From: Bacteroidota bacterium
GTDB lineage: Bacteria; Bacteroidota; Bacteroidia; Cytophagales; Cyclobacteriaceae
Assembly (NCBI GenBank): GCA_022567155.1
Contig: JADFHN010000029.1
Location: forward strand, 1-43,688
DNA length: 43,688 nt
Direction: 5' to 3'
Position 1 is the first letter of the stretch, and the number at the start of each line of letters is the position of its first letter. Made by a program: the position numbers and the translations under genes. The notes beneath the pieces are model-generated. The model worked only from the letters and a program-made list of their open reading frames with translations, was not told where the DNA came from and made no database searches. Below, in pieces: positions 8,500 to 18,035 of this stretch.

Positions 8500-8931
8500 T
8501 TAATCTTCGACAAACCGCGACCTGAATTCAGCAGTGGGGATCATACAGGCATCTCGCCTACCAAACCACTTGTACCGGTTTTTGGCAACCACGTTATATG
8601 CCAGATTTCTTAAAAACCGGGGAAATATCCGTAAACCATACAAAACCGGCCAGATTCCGGATAAATGCCTGGCAATGTTTAAAGCAGCATCACTTTTAAC
8701 GAAAATATGTCCTTCTTTAAATAGAATGATTGAATCCATCTCCGGCTCCGGAAAATTGTGGTAACCCATTTCAGTCAGAAATTTTCGGGCATAATCTGAT
8801 TGTAATGTTGCAAACCGGAAATGCGAATCAGGATCACGACGGATAATAAAGCGTACGGCGCCGTTGCACAAGTTGCAGACCCCATCAAAAAATATTACCG
8901 GCCTGTGTTCTATCGGAGTATCTGTACCCAA
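8500..8931 (-). CDS. DCC-family (DUF393) thiol-disulfide oxidoreductase-like protein
   Basis: The 143-residue protein carries the DxxCxxC signature that names the DCC family (Asp16, Cys19, Cys22 in FFDGVCNLCNGAV), followed by the usual FIIRRDP and FRFATLQSDYAR segments. Members have a thioredoxin-like fold. They are predicted to handle thiols or disulfides, but no substrate is firmly known. No signal peptide is visible, so it is probably cytoplasmic. Its start overlaps the 3' end of the CHU_C gene by 22 bases on the same strand, suggesting translational coupling. Whether there is a functional link to the exported protein is unclear. Confidence 0.88.
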   Translation of the reverse strand: MGTDTPIEHRPVIFFDGVCNLCNGAVRFIIRRDPDSHFRFATLQSDYARKFLTEMGYHNFPEPEMDSIILFKEGHIFVKSDAALNIARHLSGIWPVLYGLRIFPRFLRNLAYNVVAKNRYKWFGRRDACMIPTAEFRSRFVED

Positions 8932-11717
8932 CCTTTTAATACCTTATGCTTCAATTCAGTATCAACTGCATCAAAATCTACATCAGCCGTATAGTAGTAA
9001 ACTCCGCTGGCAAGTTGCTTATCATCGTTTGAGCGACCATCCCAACCGATAAGAATACTGTTTTCACCACCGGATTCATAGGTATATACTTCCTTACCGT
9101 AGCGATTAAATACCCTGAAAGTTACTTTTATGACAAATCGCGGGCAATCTGCTGGGGGAAGATCCGGATAGTCGTGATCATTCAACGCATTGAAAACATC
9201 ATTGTACCCGTCGCCGTTTGGTGTGAATACATTCGGAAGCACATAATTCGGGCAATTATCGTTACACATTATTTCGCTCGGATCGCTTTCATTATCCGAC
9301 CTGTCAACAGCTGTTACATAATAGCATCCTGCAAAAGACGAAAGATTTTCGTGTATATACTTCGTGTCTTCAATGCCGCTTTCGATCAGCTCAAATGGCT
9401 CTTCACCGGTTTTGGAGAAATACACGTTGTAATGCTTGATTGTTTCTTCGTCGCAACCGTCCGTTTCATCTTCTTTCCAGAACAGCTCATTCTGAAAATC
9501 CTTGAAAGTGCAGGGTTTATCTGTAAAAAAATCTTCGCAATTTGTTAGCATCAGTTCCAATATAGGCGGACAGGGTGGAATGGTATCGTTGGGTTGTGCA
9601 CATACGATCTGCGAAAGATTCAGCAGGGGTTCATTAATTTTGGGATTGCCATACGATCCCTGTGTGATCACATAATAGCAATACTCGATCTTCTCGTTAA
9701 GTTCCCGGTCATTAAAGCTGCCGTCATCAAGATAGAGAAATCCGTTTGTATTTACATTTACATTAGCAATCATTACCAATTCGGTGGGGTCGGAAGTCAC
9801 ATGATCGCGATACACAAAATGGTCAGGAAAATCCTGTAAATTGTTTGACCACGGCACATCGGCTGTCCAGGTAAGTTCAATTTGCTTAAACAACGAATTG
9901 GGGTTCAGAAAAACCGTGGAGGCATGTGCCGAAGTTCGGATCTTGTTCCTGTTTACATCTTTAAGTACAACCCGATAATTATATGGAATGTTTACGTTAT
10001 TTAATCCGGTATTCACAAAAACCGTATCATTTTCAGAAAGATCGGCGGCAATCATCTGATAATTTGTTCCGCTTAACCCCTCGGCTCGCTCAAGATCGTA
10101 AAGGTAAGGCGGCGGAAACAGTACAGGGTCAATCTCAAAGGGCTTACGCCACTTCACGGTAATCTTTCCATCCGTTTCATCGGTTTTATCTACTGTTACA
10201 TTGGTGATTACCGGGGCGTCGGCAATGATGATCCCACAAACTTCGACTGAGGCATACGATTCGCCGCCAGCAGGAGTGGGAAATACCGCGACAATCCGGT
10301 AGCAGTATAATGCTCCAAAATCAAGGAATGCGCCCCCTTTATCATCATTGAAAGACGTGACCGTGGGATCAACTTCAGCGATCAGTTCATACCCCGCCGA
10401 ATCAGGTATTCCTGTTTCACACTCCGTAAATTCAAACTGGTAGCTATCCACCCGCCTCCAAATCTGTAAAACAGCTGCATTGGGACAAATGTACGGATCC
10501 CATGTAAGGTCAATGGTTCGCTGTGCATTAACAGTCAGGTCGAGGCCTTCAGGAGCCGGGGCCACCACGGTGATGTTCCATGGTTCAAATCCCACAAGAT
10601 TTGGTCCGTCTTCCGGGTTGTCGGTTATCTTAAATGTTACCTGATAAGGTTGGGTCCGAATATGAAGGCAGTTGGTTTCCCATTCAAAATCACCACGGGC
10701 AGGCTGCTGAACAAACTGAGGCGGGAATGGCTCGAAAGTAGCCGGTGCACTGCTCACTTCAAAGGGTCCTCCGAACGCTTCCAGCTTCACATCATCCCCA
10801 TCGGGGTCTGTGCCCACGATAAACTCTTCAACTTTTGTTCCGGCTACCACACATACGTCCTCCGGTACTTCCAGTTCAGGCCTGTCATTATCGCAATCTT
10901 CAACAATGATCTGCATATCCCGTGTGATCCAGCTCATAAGAAACGGTTCGCCCATAATGATTCGCCATTCATAAATAATAAAAGCAATATTGTATTCTCC
11001 TGCAATGGCAGGTGCATTCCACATTATGTCGCCGGTAATCGGATCTATATCAAACAAGGTAGGTAAATCACCGTCTTCAGTTGTGCCTCCGAAAGTTCCA
11101 TCATTCGGGAAACGGTAACTGCTCACCTTCGTATCTTTGTCGCGCTTGGGCTCGGTGATCTCATATGAGATACTGTCGCCGTCGGCATCCCATGCACCTG
11201 GATTATGAAAGAAAATAGCGCCCACACAGGCATCGTCAACGGGAGGAATCAGCAGTACGGGGGTATTGTTACAGCCCAGGAAAGGGTCAATGATAATTAG
11301 TGTTTCTATATAAAAAGTGGTTTCAACGGAATTATTCATATTAAGAATTCCTGCATTCCGGTTTGCCTCCAGGTATGACAGCGTATATACGCCGTTTGCA
11401 GGAAAAGTATGATAGATCACAAACTGAACAATACCAACCATATTTCCGAGGTCCTGCTCGAGCACAAGTTGGGCCTCTCCTTGCCTCAGGTTAACAGCTG
11501 GTGAGCCGTCTCCAAAATCAATCTCACCACCCCCAAATTCAACGGTAGATTCCAGATCGACCCAGCCGGTGATCGTAATTCTGAATGTAAGCCCCACACA
11601 GTCTGTCCGTTCCACGGTTATCTCTCCCGCACGAATATGTGTAGCATCGCTATGGTTAATCAATCCTGAAAACAGAATAACAAGCCCAACAAACATCCAC
11701 CTTACATGCAATCTCAT
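8910..11717 (-). CDS. Gliding-motility-associated C-terminal (CHU_C) domain protein, type IX exported
   Basis: The 935-residue protein has an N-terminal signal peptide (about 1-25, ending HSDATHIRAGEI), a PKD/cadherin-like N-terminal half and then fibronectin-III-like modules (for example TIDLTWDPYICPNA near 400 and GKITVKWRKPFEID near 520). The last about 90 residues form a CHU_C domain: PNVFTPNGDGYNDVFN, FRVFNRYGKEVY, GWDGRSNDDKQLASGVYYY and a terminal GWVQILR. This type-B C-terminal domain directs export through the type IX system and often anchors adhesins at the surface. THIRAGEI after the signal is a recurring start for these proteins. A strong TTTG-16-TATATTTG promoter precedes it. The ligand or exact role is unknown. 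Confidence 0.92.
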   Translation of the reverse strand: MRLHVRWMFVGLVILFSGLINHSDATHIRAGEITVERTDCVGLTFRITITGWVDLESTVEFGGGEIDFGDGSPAVNLRQGEAQLVLEQDLGNMVGIVQFVIYHTFPANGVYTLSYLEANRNAGILNMNNSVETTFYIETLIIIDPFLGCNNTPVLLIPPVDDACVGAIFFHNPGAWDADGDSISYEITEPKRDKDTKVSSYRFPNDGTFGGTTEDGDLPTLFDIDPITGDIMWNAPAIAGEYNIAFIIYEWRIIMGEPFLMSWITRDMQIIVEDCDNDRPELEVPEDVCVVAGTKVEEFIVGTDPDGDDVKLEAFGGPFEVSSAPATFEPFPPQFVQQPARGDFEWETNCLHIRTQPYQVTFKITDNPEDGPNLVGFEPWNITVVAPAPEGLDLTVNAQRTIDLTWDPYICPNAAVLQIWRRVDSYQFEFTECETGIPDSAGYELIAEVDPTVTSFNDDKGGAFLDFGALYCYRIVAVFPTPAGGESYASVEVCGIIIADAPVITNVTVDKTDETDGKITVKWRKPFEIDPVLFPPPYLYDLERAEGLSGTNYQMIAADLSENDTVFVNTGLNNVNIPYNYRVVLKDVNRNKIRTSAHASTVFLNPNSLFKQIELTWTADVPWSNNLQDFPDHFVYRDHVTSDPTELVMIANVNVNTNGFLYLDDGSFNDRELNEKIEYCYYVITQGSYGNPKINEPLLNLSQIVCAQPNDTIPPCPPILELMLTNCEDFFTDKPCTFKDFQNELFWKEDETDGCDEETIKHYNVYFSKTGEEPFELIESGIEDTKYIHENLSSFAGCYYVTAVDRSDNESDPSEIMCNDNCPNYVLPNVFTPNGDGYNDVFNALNDHDYPDLPPADCPRFVIKVTFRVFNRYGKEVYTYESGGENSILIGWDGRSNDDKQLASGVYYYTADVDFDAVDTELKHKVLKGWVQILR

Positions 11718-11736
11718 CCGGAAACTTTTTATTATG

Positions 11737-11764
11737 CAAATATATTTATCAGATTACTATCAAA
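11737..11764 (-). promoter_or_regulatory. Bacteroidota-type promoter for the CHU_C gene
   Basis: On the minus strand TTTG (11761-11764) is followed after 16 bases by TATATTTG (11737-11744). This matches the -33 TTTG / -7 TAnnTTTG consensus. The ATG is about 20 bases further down, giving a short leader. Confidence 0.6.
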
Positions 11765-11832
11765 CACCATTTGGGTATTAATGGTTACACGCATGAAATT
11801 TAACAATGTTTTGATAATTAAAAGTCCGAAAT

Positions 11833-12597
11833 TTGAATTTAGTGCTATCAGGAACCCGTCATATCAACATTTCTAACCCGCTCGATAAGGAAAACGAGGT
11901 ATGGGCAGTCTGCTATATAGGCAGGAAAGGAGATGCGGAAAATAAATGTACACTTACACGTGATGAACTTATGATAACACGCAAAGCAAGATTATACTGC
12001 TACCCGGTAAATCATATTAAATCTGTTTATTTGGAAAAAAGAAAGCTCCTGCTTCCGATTATTGTTGGTGGAATATTATCGCCGCTTACGCTTTTGGCCA
12101 TTTACGAAAACATGTTCTCACCCGGTATCTTGCTTCTGTTATTTTTTGCCGGACTGTTCATACTTTATTATGGATGGTCAGGTACAATGGCACTGATCAT
12201 ACAAACCGCTGATAGAGCACATTATATTTTTATAACTAACGATACGGAGCATCTAACCAGATTTATCGCTTTTTCAAATACGCTGATTAAATCCTTTAAT
12301 GAAACTACTGGTGAGTTTTACTTTTATATTCTCCGGCCTGACAAAAACGATCAGAATATTCCTGATTTCACGGAGGATCGGGATGAGCATATTTTATACA
12401 CCAGAAAAGAAATCCTGGATCAACCCATTTCTGCCTTTACAGATGACACCGTTGTGCTTACAATTACCCCACTGAAGCTCGTAAACATGGTGAAATTGAA
12501 AAAAATTTCAGATAAAGTCAGATTTGTTACAAAATCAGTCAATAAATCCTGCATACTGAAAACCCAAATGCTGAAAGACTTTAAAAGTACGGCCTAA
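11833..12597 (+). CDS. Unknown protein with two predicted membrane segments
   Basis: I do not recognise this 254-residue product. It has a soluble N-terminal part of about 50 residues, then two closely spaced hydrophobic segments (about 52-70 and 75-95: LLLPIIVGGILSPLTLL and GILLLLFFAGLFILYYGW). A charged soluble region of about 155 residues follows, containing HYIFITNDTEHLTRFIAFSN. That layout resembles small membrane-anchored proteins with a PH-like or DUF-type domain, but no family claim is justified. No in-frame ATG exists before residue 47. The start is therefore TTG at 11833 or GTG at 11842, both uncertain, and TTG lies inside a promoter-like AAATTTG. It stands alone between a divergent CHU_C gene and the acyltransferase. 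Confidence 0.65.
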   Translation: MNLVLSGTRHINISNPLDKENEVWAVCYIGRKGDAENKCTLTRDELMITRKARLYCYPVNHIKSVYLEKRKLLLPIIVGGILSPLTLLAIYENMFSPGILLLLFFAGLFILYYGWSGTMALIIQTADRAHYIFITNDTEHLTRFIAFSNTLIKSFNETTGEFYFYILRPDKNDQNIPDFTEDRDEHILYTRKEILDQPISAFTDDTVVLTITPLKLVNMVKLKKISDKVRFVTKSVNKSCILKTQMLKDFKSTA

Positions 12598-12677
12598 GCC
12601 CAAAAATTAGCGTCAATTTAAATTCAGAGTGGTGAACGAGGTTGATTTTAAAATTTTTTTTTCAATGAGTGATATAG

Positions 12678-12713
12678 TTTGGGTTGGTAAAATTAATTTT
12701 GCCGTTATATTTG
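12678..12713 (+). promoter_or_regulatory. Promoter of the PlsC-like/gpsA pair
   Basis: TATATTTG at 12706-12713 fits TAnnTTTG, with TTTG at 12678-12681 and a TTGG at about 12684 as possible -33 boxes. It lies 22 bases before the ATG at 12735. This argues that the longer reading frame opening at 12684 is not translated, because its first codons would fall inside the promoter. Confidence 0.5.
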
Positions 12714-12734
12714 TTTCTCACCAGGGGACAGTTT

Positions 12735-14414
12735 ATGGCAAAAAGGAAGCGTCGAAAATACGAACTCATCATTTCCAAAACCAGGGAATGGCCTGTCGTA
12801 CTTCTTACAAAGCACAGGGACGAATTTATGGAGGATGTTGTGGAAGAAAGCTTCGAAAAGATCATCCAGATGTGTCCCGGAAAAGCGGCATTGAGAGAGG
12901 AACTTGAAACCACCATGTACCGCGAGAGACTGCGAATAAAAACCATGCCATGGAAAGCAGATCCCCCGGATGATACGGATTTCTGGAATTACGTGAAAGC
13001 TAGTCTTGTAAGCTCCGCTACTAATAAGGATGATCACGCAGAAAGAAAACTGCTGAAAGAAATCATTACACGCTATGTAAATGAGATTTTCAGCACATTC
13101 AAACCTTCAAGACATCGTCTGGCAAGAAGGATTGTAATAGGTGGATTTCGTCGTTTGCTGAACGCCACAAAAATCAAAACCTTGACAGGTGCCATCACAG
13201 GCAAGCATACACTACGGGATAAAATTGAAATCACAGGCGAAATTGAGCAATTACGATCGCTTGCTACAAAAGGAATAATTGTGATGGTTCCGACGCACTT
13301 CAGTAACATCGACTCGGTTTTGATCGCCTGGGTGATCTTTGAACTCGGGCTGCCACCTTTTATTTACGGTGCAGGCCTGAATTTATTCAATATCGGCCTG
13401 TTCGCTTACTTCATGAATAGTCTGGGCGCCTATAAGGTGGACAGAAGAAAGAAAAACCTACCTTATATGGAAGCGCTTAAATCTTACTCAGCGCTTGCCA
13501 TACAAAGAGGTTGTCACAGTTTGTTTTTCCCGGGAGGCACACGATCGAGGTCGGGTAAAATCGAAAAAAGCCTTAAACTCGGTTTACTGGGCACCGCCGT
13601 TGAAGCCCAGCGAAAATCATTCCAGGAAGCTGAAGAAAATGGTAATGATGCAATAAAAATTTACGTAGTACCCGTTACTTTGAATTACAACTTTGTTCTC
13701 GAGGCGCCCCTCCTCATTCGCCAGTACCTTGAGCGCAAAGGACAGGAAAGGTATTATTTTGAAGTTGATGAATATTCCACATCCTACAAAATCTTTACAT
13801 TTCTTGTCAAGTTCTTTACCAAAGAAACCAAGATCTCTGTGTCCATTGGACGGGCACTTAATCTGGTGGGCAATTATGTTGACAAAGAAGGAAACAGCCT
13901 GGATCAGTATGGAAACATTATCGATATCCGCGAATATTTTATGTCAGATGGTAAAATCACAGAAAATCTGCAACGCGAGCAGGAATATACCCGGATGCTG
14001 AGCAATGTAATTGTTAAAGAGTTTCATCGTATAAATAAAGTGATGCCCAGCCATCTCGTGGCCTTTGTTGGATTCCGGATATGGAGAAAACAATATCCCA
14101 AGCTTGATTTATATAATTTTTTCAGACTCCCTGTTGATGAGTTATACATCCCATATAATGATTTTAAATCAGCATTTGAAATAATCAAGGAGCAGATTTT
14201 CAGATTACATGAAGAAGGCAAAGTTGATATTACAGACCTTTTGCAACAACCTACCGATGTAATTATTGAAACTGGACTGAATAACGTTGGCATGTATCAT
14301 GTTGCCAGGCCCATAATCATGAATAATCAGGGTAATATCATTACGCAGGATTTACATACACTGTATTTTTATCACAACCGGATGGACGGCTATGACCTCG
14401 AACAATTCATATAA
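12735..14414 (+). CDS. PlsC-domain glycerol-3-phosphate/lysophosphatidate-type acyltransferase
   Basis: The product has 559 residues when started at ATG 12735; the frame is open from 12684 but a promoter overlaps that extension. The acyltransferase signature HX4D is His188 to Asp193 in THFSNIDS, and block III is FFPGGTRSRSGKIE near 265. Long N- and C-terminal extensions make it resemble the large GPAT-like PlsC proteins of Bacteroidota rather than short PlsC. It probably esterifies acyl groups to glycerol 3-phosphate or lysophosphatidate at the inner membrane. gpsA overlaps its last 23 bases and makes the glycerol-3-phosphate substrate, so context supports a role in phospholipid synthesis. 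Which position it acylates is unknown. Confidence 0.88.
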   Translation: MAKRKRRKYELIISKTREWPVVLLTKHRDEFMEDVVEESFEKIIQMCPGKAALREELETTMYRERLRIKTMPWKADPPDDTDFWNYVKASLVSSATNKDDHAERKLLKEIITRYVNEIFSTFKPSRHRLARRIVIGGFRRLLNATKIKTLTGAITGKHTLRDKIEITGEIEQLRSLATKGIIVMVPTHFSNIDSVLIAWVIFELGLPPFIYGAGLNLFNIGLFAYFMNSLGAYKVDRRKKNLPYMEALKSYSALAIQRGCHSLFFPGGTRSRSGKIEKSLKLGLLGTAVEAQRKSFQEAEENGNDAIKIYVVPVTLNYNFVLEAPLLIRQYLERKGQERYYFEVDEYSTSYKIFTFLVKFFTKETKISVSIGRALNLVGNYVDKEGNSLDQYGNIIDIREYFMSDGKITENLQREQEYTRMLSNVIVKEFHRINKVMPSHLVAFVGFRIWRKQYPKLDLYNFFRLPVDELYIPYNDFKSAFEIIKEQIFRLHEEGKVDITDLLQQPTDVIIETGLNNVGMYHVARPIIMNNQGNIITQDLHTLYFYHNRMDGYDLEQFI

Positions 14415-15459
14415 TGACAAAAAGCGTCCTGTAGGAGTGATCGGTGCAGGAAGTTTCGGAACTGCAGTTTCTATGTTGCTGAGTAAAAACAGAAATGTCA
14501 TACTTTATGCAAGAAATCCGGAGGTGGTAGAAAAAATAAAAACGGAAAGGCAACTTAACGGGTTTCCTTTATCATCAAATATCGAACCTACCAATGATCT
14601 TGAATATCTGGCCAGGGAATGCAATATTCTTTTTCCGGTTGTACCCTCTTCCGGTTTCCGGTTAATGATGCATAATCTCAGCCCATTTCTTCATCCTTAT
14701 CACATTGTAATTCATGGTACAAAAGGACTAGAGGTTTCTTTAGGTGAAGGAGAGTCATTAAATAATCCGGATACTTCCATATCAAGGGAGAATATCAAAA
14801 CCATGAGCGAGGTAATCATTGAAGAAAGTATAACCCTTCGGGTAGGCTGCCTTGCAGGTCCGAACCTTGCCCGTGAAATTTTGCAGGAACATCCTGCAGC
14901 AACAGTTGTAGCCAGCCACTTTGAGGAAGTGATAAGCATCGGGCAAAATCTTCTCCGGAGCAATAAATTTCAGGTTTACGGCAATAATGACCTTACCGGT
15001 ATTGAGCTTGCAGGTATTCTTAAAAACATCATAGCTATTGCTTCAGGGGCGCTCTCAGGATTAGGGTATGGCGTAAATGCCAGATCGTTGCTCATCAGCC
15101 GTGGCATGGTTGAAATGATATATCTCGGTAAAGAACTCGGGGGCAGTGCACAGGCTTTCATCGGACTGGCAGGTATAGGCGACCTGATTGCCACCTGTAC
15201 AAGCCCCTTATCCCGGAATTTCACCGTGGGTTTCCGACTTGCAAAAGGCGAAACCCTGCAGGAGATACAAAATACAATGGAAGAAACGGCCGAAGGGATC
15301 AATACCGTTCACATTGTAAAAAAACTCTTTGAAAATTCGCCCATCCGGGCTCCTATAACGGAAGCGGTTTACAAAGTGCTGTTCGAAAACTTGAAGGTTG
15401 CCAAAGCGCTCGAATTATTAATGAGGTCTCCTTTCAATATTGATATCAATTTTCTTTAG
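14392..15459 (+). CDS. gpsA: NAD(P)-dependent glycerol-3-phosphate dehydrogenase
   Basis: GpsA reduces dihydroxyacetone phosphate to sn-glycerol 3-phosphate, the backbone for phospholipids. The 355-residue protein has the N-terminal nucleotide-binding motif (VIGAGSFGTAVSMLL, about 15-29). Downstream are GPNLAREI and the substrate-binding/catalytic block GILKNIIAIASGALSGLGYGVNARS, then GLAGIGDLIATCTSPLSRN. All are family hallmarks. The start overlaps the acyltransferase by 23 bases, indicating translational coupling of substrate production and use. Its 3' end overlaps the convergent M48 peptidase gene by 14 bases. Confidence 0.95.
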   Translation: MTSNNSYNDKKRPVGVIGAGSFGTAVSMLLSKNRNVILYARNPEVVEKIKTERQLNGFPLSSNIEPTNDLEYLARECNILFPVVPSSGFRLMMHNLSPFLHPYHIVIHGTKGLEVSLGEGESLNNPDTSISRENIKTMSEVIIEESITLRVGCLAGPNLAREILQEHPAATVVASHFEEVISIGQNLLRSNKFQVYGNNDLTGIELAGILKNIIAIASGALSGLGYGVNARSLLISRGMVEMIYLGKELGGSAQAFIGLAGIGDLIATCTSPLSRNFTVGFRLAKGETLQEIQNTMEETAEGINTVHIVKKLFENSPIRAPITEAVYKVLFENLKVAKALELLMRSPFNIDINFL

Positions 15460-16699
15460 AACCGGTAACCTGTTCAATGGCCGACACCCTTTCAAGTAAA
15501 GGCGGATGGCTGTAATGAAAAAATACGTAGGCAGGATGCGGGTATAGATTACTCAAATTATCTACCGAAAGTTTCTTTAATGCCGTTTTCAAAGCATTCC
15601 CATTGTACGTTCCCGACGCAAAAGCATCGGCTTCAAATTCATTTTTCCTGCTCAGGATCATTGTAAAAATACCTGTAATATGCGAAATCGGGGAATACAG
15701 AATACCGAATGCCAGTAAATTGAGGTGGATGCTCATTTGTTTCCCACCCAAAGCCAGCGACAAGTTTTCGTTAAAAACCATCAGCGAAAGTATAAATAGT
15801 GATAGCGCCATCTGGACAATTGAAATGACGTATCCATATGCAATATGTTTCTTTTTGAAATGCCCCACTTCATGTGCAAATATGGCCAGCAATTCTTCTT
15901 TCGTATGATTTTCGATCAAGGTGTCATAGAGTATAACTTTTTTCTTTTTTCCCAGGCCTGAAAAAAACGCATTGGCCTTTTTGGTGCGTTTGGAGCCGTC
16001 GATTACAAAAATATTCGTTAACGGAAATTTCACTTTTTCACAGTATGCATGAATCGCCACTTTCAGTTCGCCATCTTCAAGAGGAGTAAGCTTGTTGAAA
16101 AGCGGAAGAATAAGTGAAGTATAAAACATATTCATAAACAACATGAATACCGCCACTATCATAAGAAAATAGATCCAGAAGCTCTGACCTAATGTCTGTA
16201 CGAGCCAAAAAAACACCCATCCCAATGCACTCCCGATAATGGCCGTGAGCAGATAGCCCTTAAGCTTGTCAGTAATAAACAGCCTGGGAGTGGTTTTATT
16301 AAAACCGAATTTCTCTTCAATAACAAAAGTAGCGAAAATCTGAAAAGGGGTATTCAGGAAATCGGAAGCCACAAAAAGCGATCCGAAAAACGCAAGTGCA
16401 AGCAGTATTTCATTGTCAATATAAGATCGCAATATTTCATCATACCACCCGAAAAAACCGAGTGCAAGCAATGCAAATGATAGCACGAAGCTAAAAGTGG
16501 AGGTAACGAACGAAAATCCGGCGCTTGTCTTGTAATAAGCCTGCGATTTTTTATACTTTTCTTCGTTATAGAAATCACTCATCGATTCGGGAATATCATC
16601 CCGCTGTGATTTCATGTTCAGAAAGTCCAGAATCCGTTCAAAAACAAAGTCAAAGGAAATTATGGCAAGAATAATTATCAATAATGACGAGGTATCCAT
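15446..16699 (-). CDS. M48-family (Ste24/CAAX prenyl protease 1-like) metallopeptidase
   Basis: The 417-residue integral membrane zinc protease has HEVGH at 276-280 as the zinc-binding and catalytic motif. The third ligand is probably the Glu in SRKNEFEADAFA near 353. An N-terminal CAAX-protease region (about 20-190) is rich in predicted membrane helices, matching Ste24-like proteins. Bacteria do not prenylate proteins in this way. Known or suspected roles of bacterial members are membrane-protein quality control, and the specific substrate is unknown. The gene converges on gpsA with a 14-base overlap, so the two transcripts are complementary at their ends. A TAGTTTTG element lies upstream. 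Confidence 0.92.
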   Translation of the reverse strand: MDTSSLLIIILAIISFDFVFERILDFLNMKSQRDDIPESMSDFYNEEKYKKSQAYYKTSAGFSFVTSTFSFVLSFALLALGFFGWYDEILRSYIDNEILLALAFFGSLFVASDFLNTPFQIFATFVIEEKFGFNKTTPRLFITDKLKGYLLTAIIGSALGWVFFWLVQTLGQSFWIYFLMIVAVFMLFMNMFYTSLILPLFNKLTPLEDGELKVAIHAYCEKVKFPLTNIFVIDGSKRTKKANAFFSGLGKKKKVILYDTLIENHTKEELLAIFAHEVGHFKKKHIAYGYVISIVQMALSLFILSLMVFNENLSLALGGKQMSIHLNLLAFGILYSPISHITGIFTMILSRKNEFEADAFASGTYNGNALKTALKKLSVDNLSNLYPHPAYVFFHYSHPPLLERVSAIEQVTGSKEN

Positions 16700-16716
16700 T
16701 TAATAAATTTATGCGG

Positions 16717-16724
16717 CAAAACTA
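16717..16724 (-). promoter_or_regulatory. Candidate promoter -7 element for the M48 peptidase (TAGTTTTG)
   Basis: On the minus strand the octamer TAGTTTTG fits TAnnTTTG and lies 17 bases upstream of the ATG. No convincing -33 box is seen. Confidence 0.35.
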
Positions 16725-16785
16725 AGAAGGAATATCCTGGTTTTCGAATTTTGTAAAAGGTTGTCCAATATCAGACTTTGAGATT

Positions 16786-17823
16786 TTAAAAATCAGGACA
16801 TGGAATCATTCGTACATTTTTAGGTGGCTTGCGCGGATCGCCCGTAAACCAGGAGTACGATATTGAAAATTCATGCGCTCCGCCGCTTGCCGCCCCCAGA
16901 CCTGACAACGTAAGATCATAGCTGTAACCGATATTGAAAATCTCTTTTTTACTTACCTGTTTGAATCCCATCAAAAACACAATCGATTCATTGTTTACAT
17001 TTCCTTCGATGCTTTTTAGCGGCAACCCACGGTACCACAATCCAAACACAAGTGGTTCATAGGTAAAATACAACCCAAGGTCAAGCTGATCGAACTGTCC
17101 CTGAAATTTGTATTGGGCAGTAGGAGCCATACTGCGCTCCTGCGGCCGGGCAAACATACCATCGCCCACAACTCCCGGGGCAAAGAAAAATTTATAACCC
17201 ACATGGACACTGTATTTTCTGGGTAAAGGGCTACTGCCTCCTATAAGAGACTGGTTCGGCTTGTTGAGATGAAAAGCAGATACCCCGAGCCAGGCGCTTT
17301 CAGAATAAAGCAATACACCGGTTCCCAAATCAAAATAATTATTCACTGAACTGCCATCGAATGACTCCTGGGTAACCGGATTGATCGTTCCGTCCGGATT
17401 AATCTGGTCTCCGAATATCAGGCTACCGAAATTTATATCTCTTAGTACATATCCCGCGGTAAACCCTGCACGAATAGTATATACCTGTGTAAGCGCAAGT
17501 TGATAGGCATAATGTGCAGATATTGCCGTGGATTGCAAACCCGATATGGTAGCCCGGTCACGACCTGCATAAAATCCTATCCCGCTGTTTTTATCATCAA
17601 TAAAATGATCGGCCCAAACAGCATAACTTACAAAATTGGCATCGAGCGAAGGCCACTGATTGCGGTAATTACCCCCTACCCTTGTAAGCTGCGAAGCTCC
17701 TGTAAATGCCGGATTTAGAAATAATGGATTTGAATAGAACTGCGAAAATTGCGCGTCCTGAGCTGTTACCAAACCCGGCATAAACAGAATAAAAAGTATA
17801 AAATTGCGTTTTTTAGTTAGCAT
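16786..17823 (-). CDS. PorP/SprF-family type IX secretion outer-membrane protein
   Basis: The 345-residue protein has a signal peptide (about 1-21, ending TAQ). Directly after it is the hallmark DAQFSQFYSNPLFLNPAFTGA, followed by alternating beta-strand segments ending in aromatic residues, typical of an outer-membrane barrel. In Flavobacterium, SprF is needed to secrete the adhesin SprB, and homologues are commonly paired with CHU_C surface proteins. Here it is divergent from the 1785-residue CHU_C gene (212-bp spacer), which makes that protein the likely partner. Pairing is inferred from context. Many Bacteroidota carry numerous paralogues, so the sprF symbol is not assigned. Confidence 0.93.
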   Translation of the reverse strand: MLTKKRNFILFILFMPGLVTAQDAQFSQFYSNPLFLNPAFTGASQLTRVGGNYRNQWPSLDANFVSYAVWADHFIDDKNSGIGFYAGRDRATISGLQSTAISAHYAYQLALTQVYTIRAGFTAGYVLRDINFGSLIFGDQINPDGTINPVTQESFDGSSVNNYFDLGTGVLLYSESAWLGVSAFHLNKPNQSLIGGSSPLPRKYSVHVGYKFFFAPGVVGDGMFARPQERSMAPTAQYKFQGQFDQLDLGLYFTYEPLVFGLWYRGLPLKSIEGNVNNESIVFLMGFKQVSKKEIFNIGYSYDLTLSGLGAASGGAHEFSISYSWFTGDPRKPPKNVRMIPCPDF

Positions 17824-18035
17824 ATAATTTATGGCCGGAAATTTGAGTTAAGCAAATAAATAAAATTTCAATCACATACATGACACATCTTATGTTTAAT
17901 TTTATACAAACCTTTAAACGTTTAAATTCGTTTTTATGGTATCCAAATATAATTTTCTATCTTATATTGGCTTAATAATTAATAGGTAAATGGATTTTGA
18001 AGAGAAATTATTTGATTATTTAAGATTGGGAGAAC

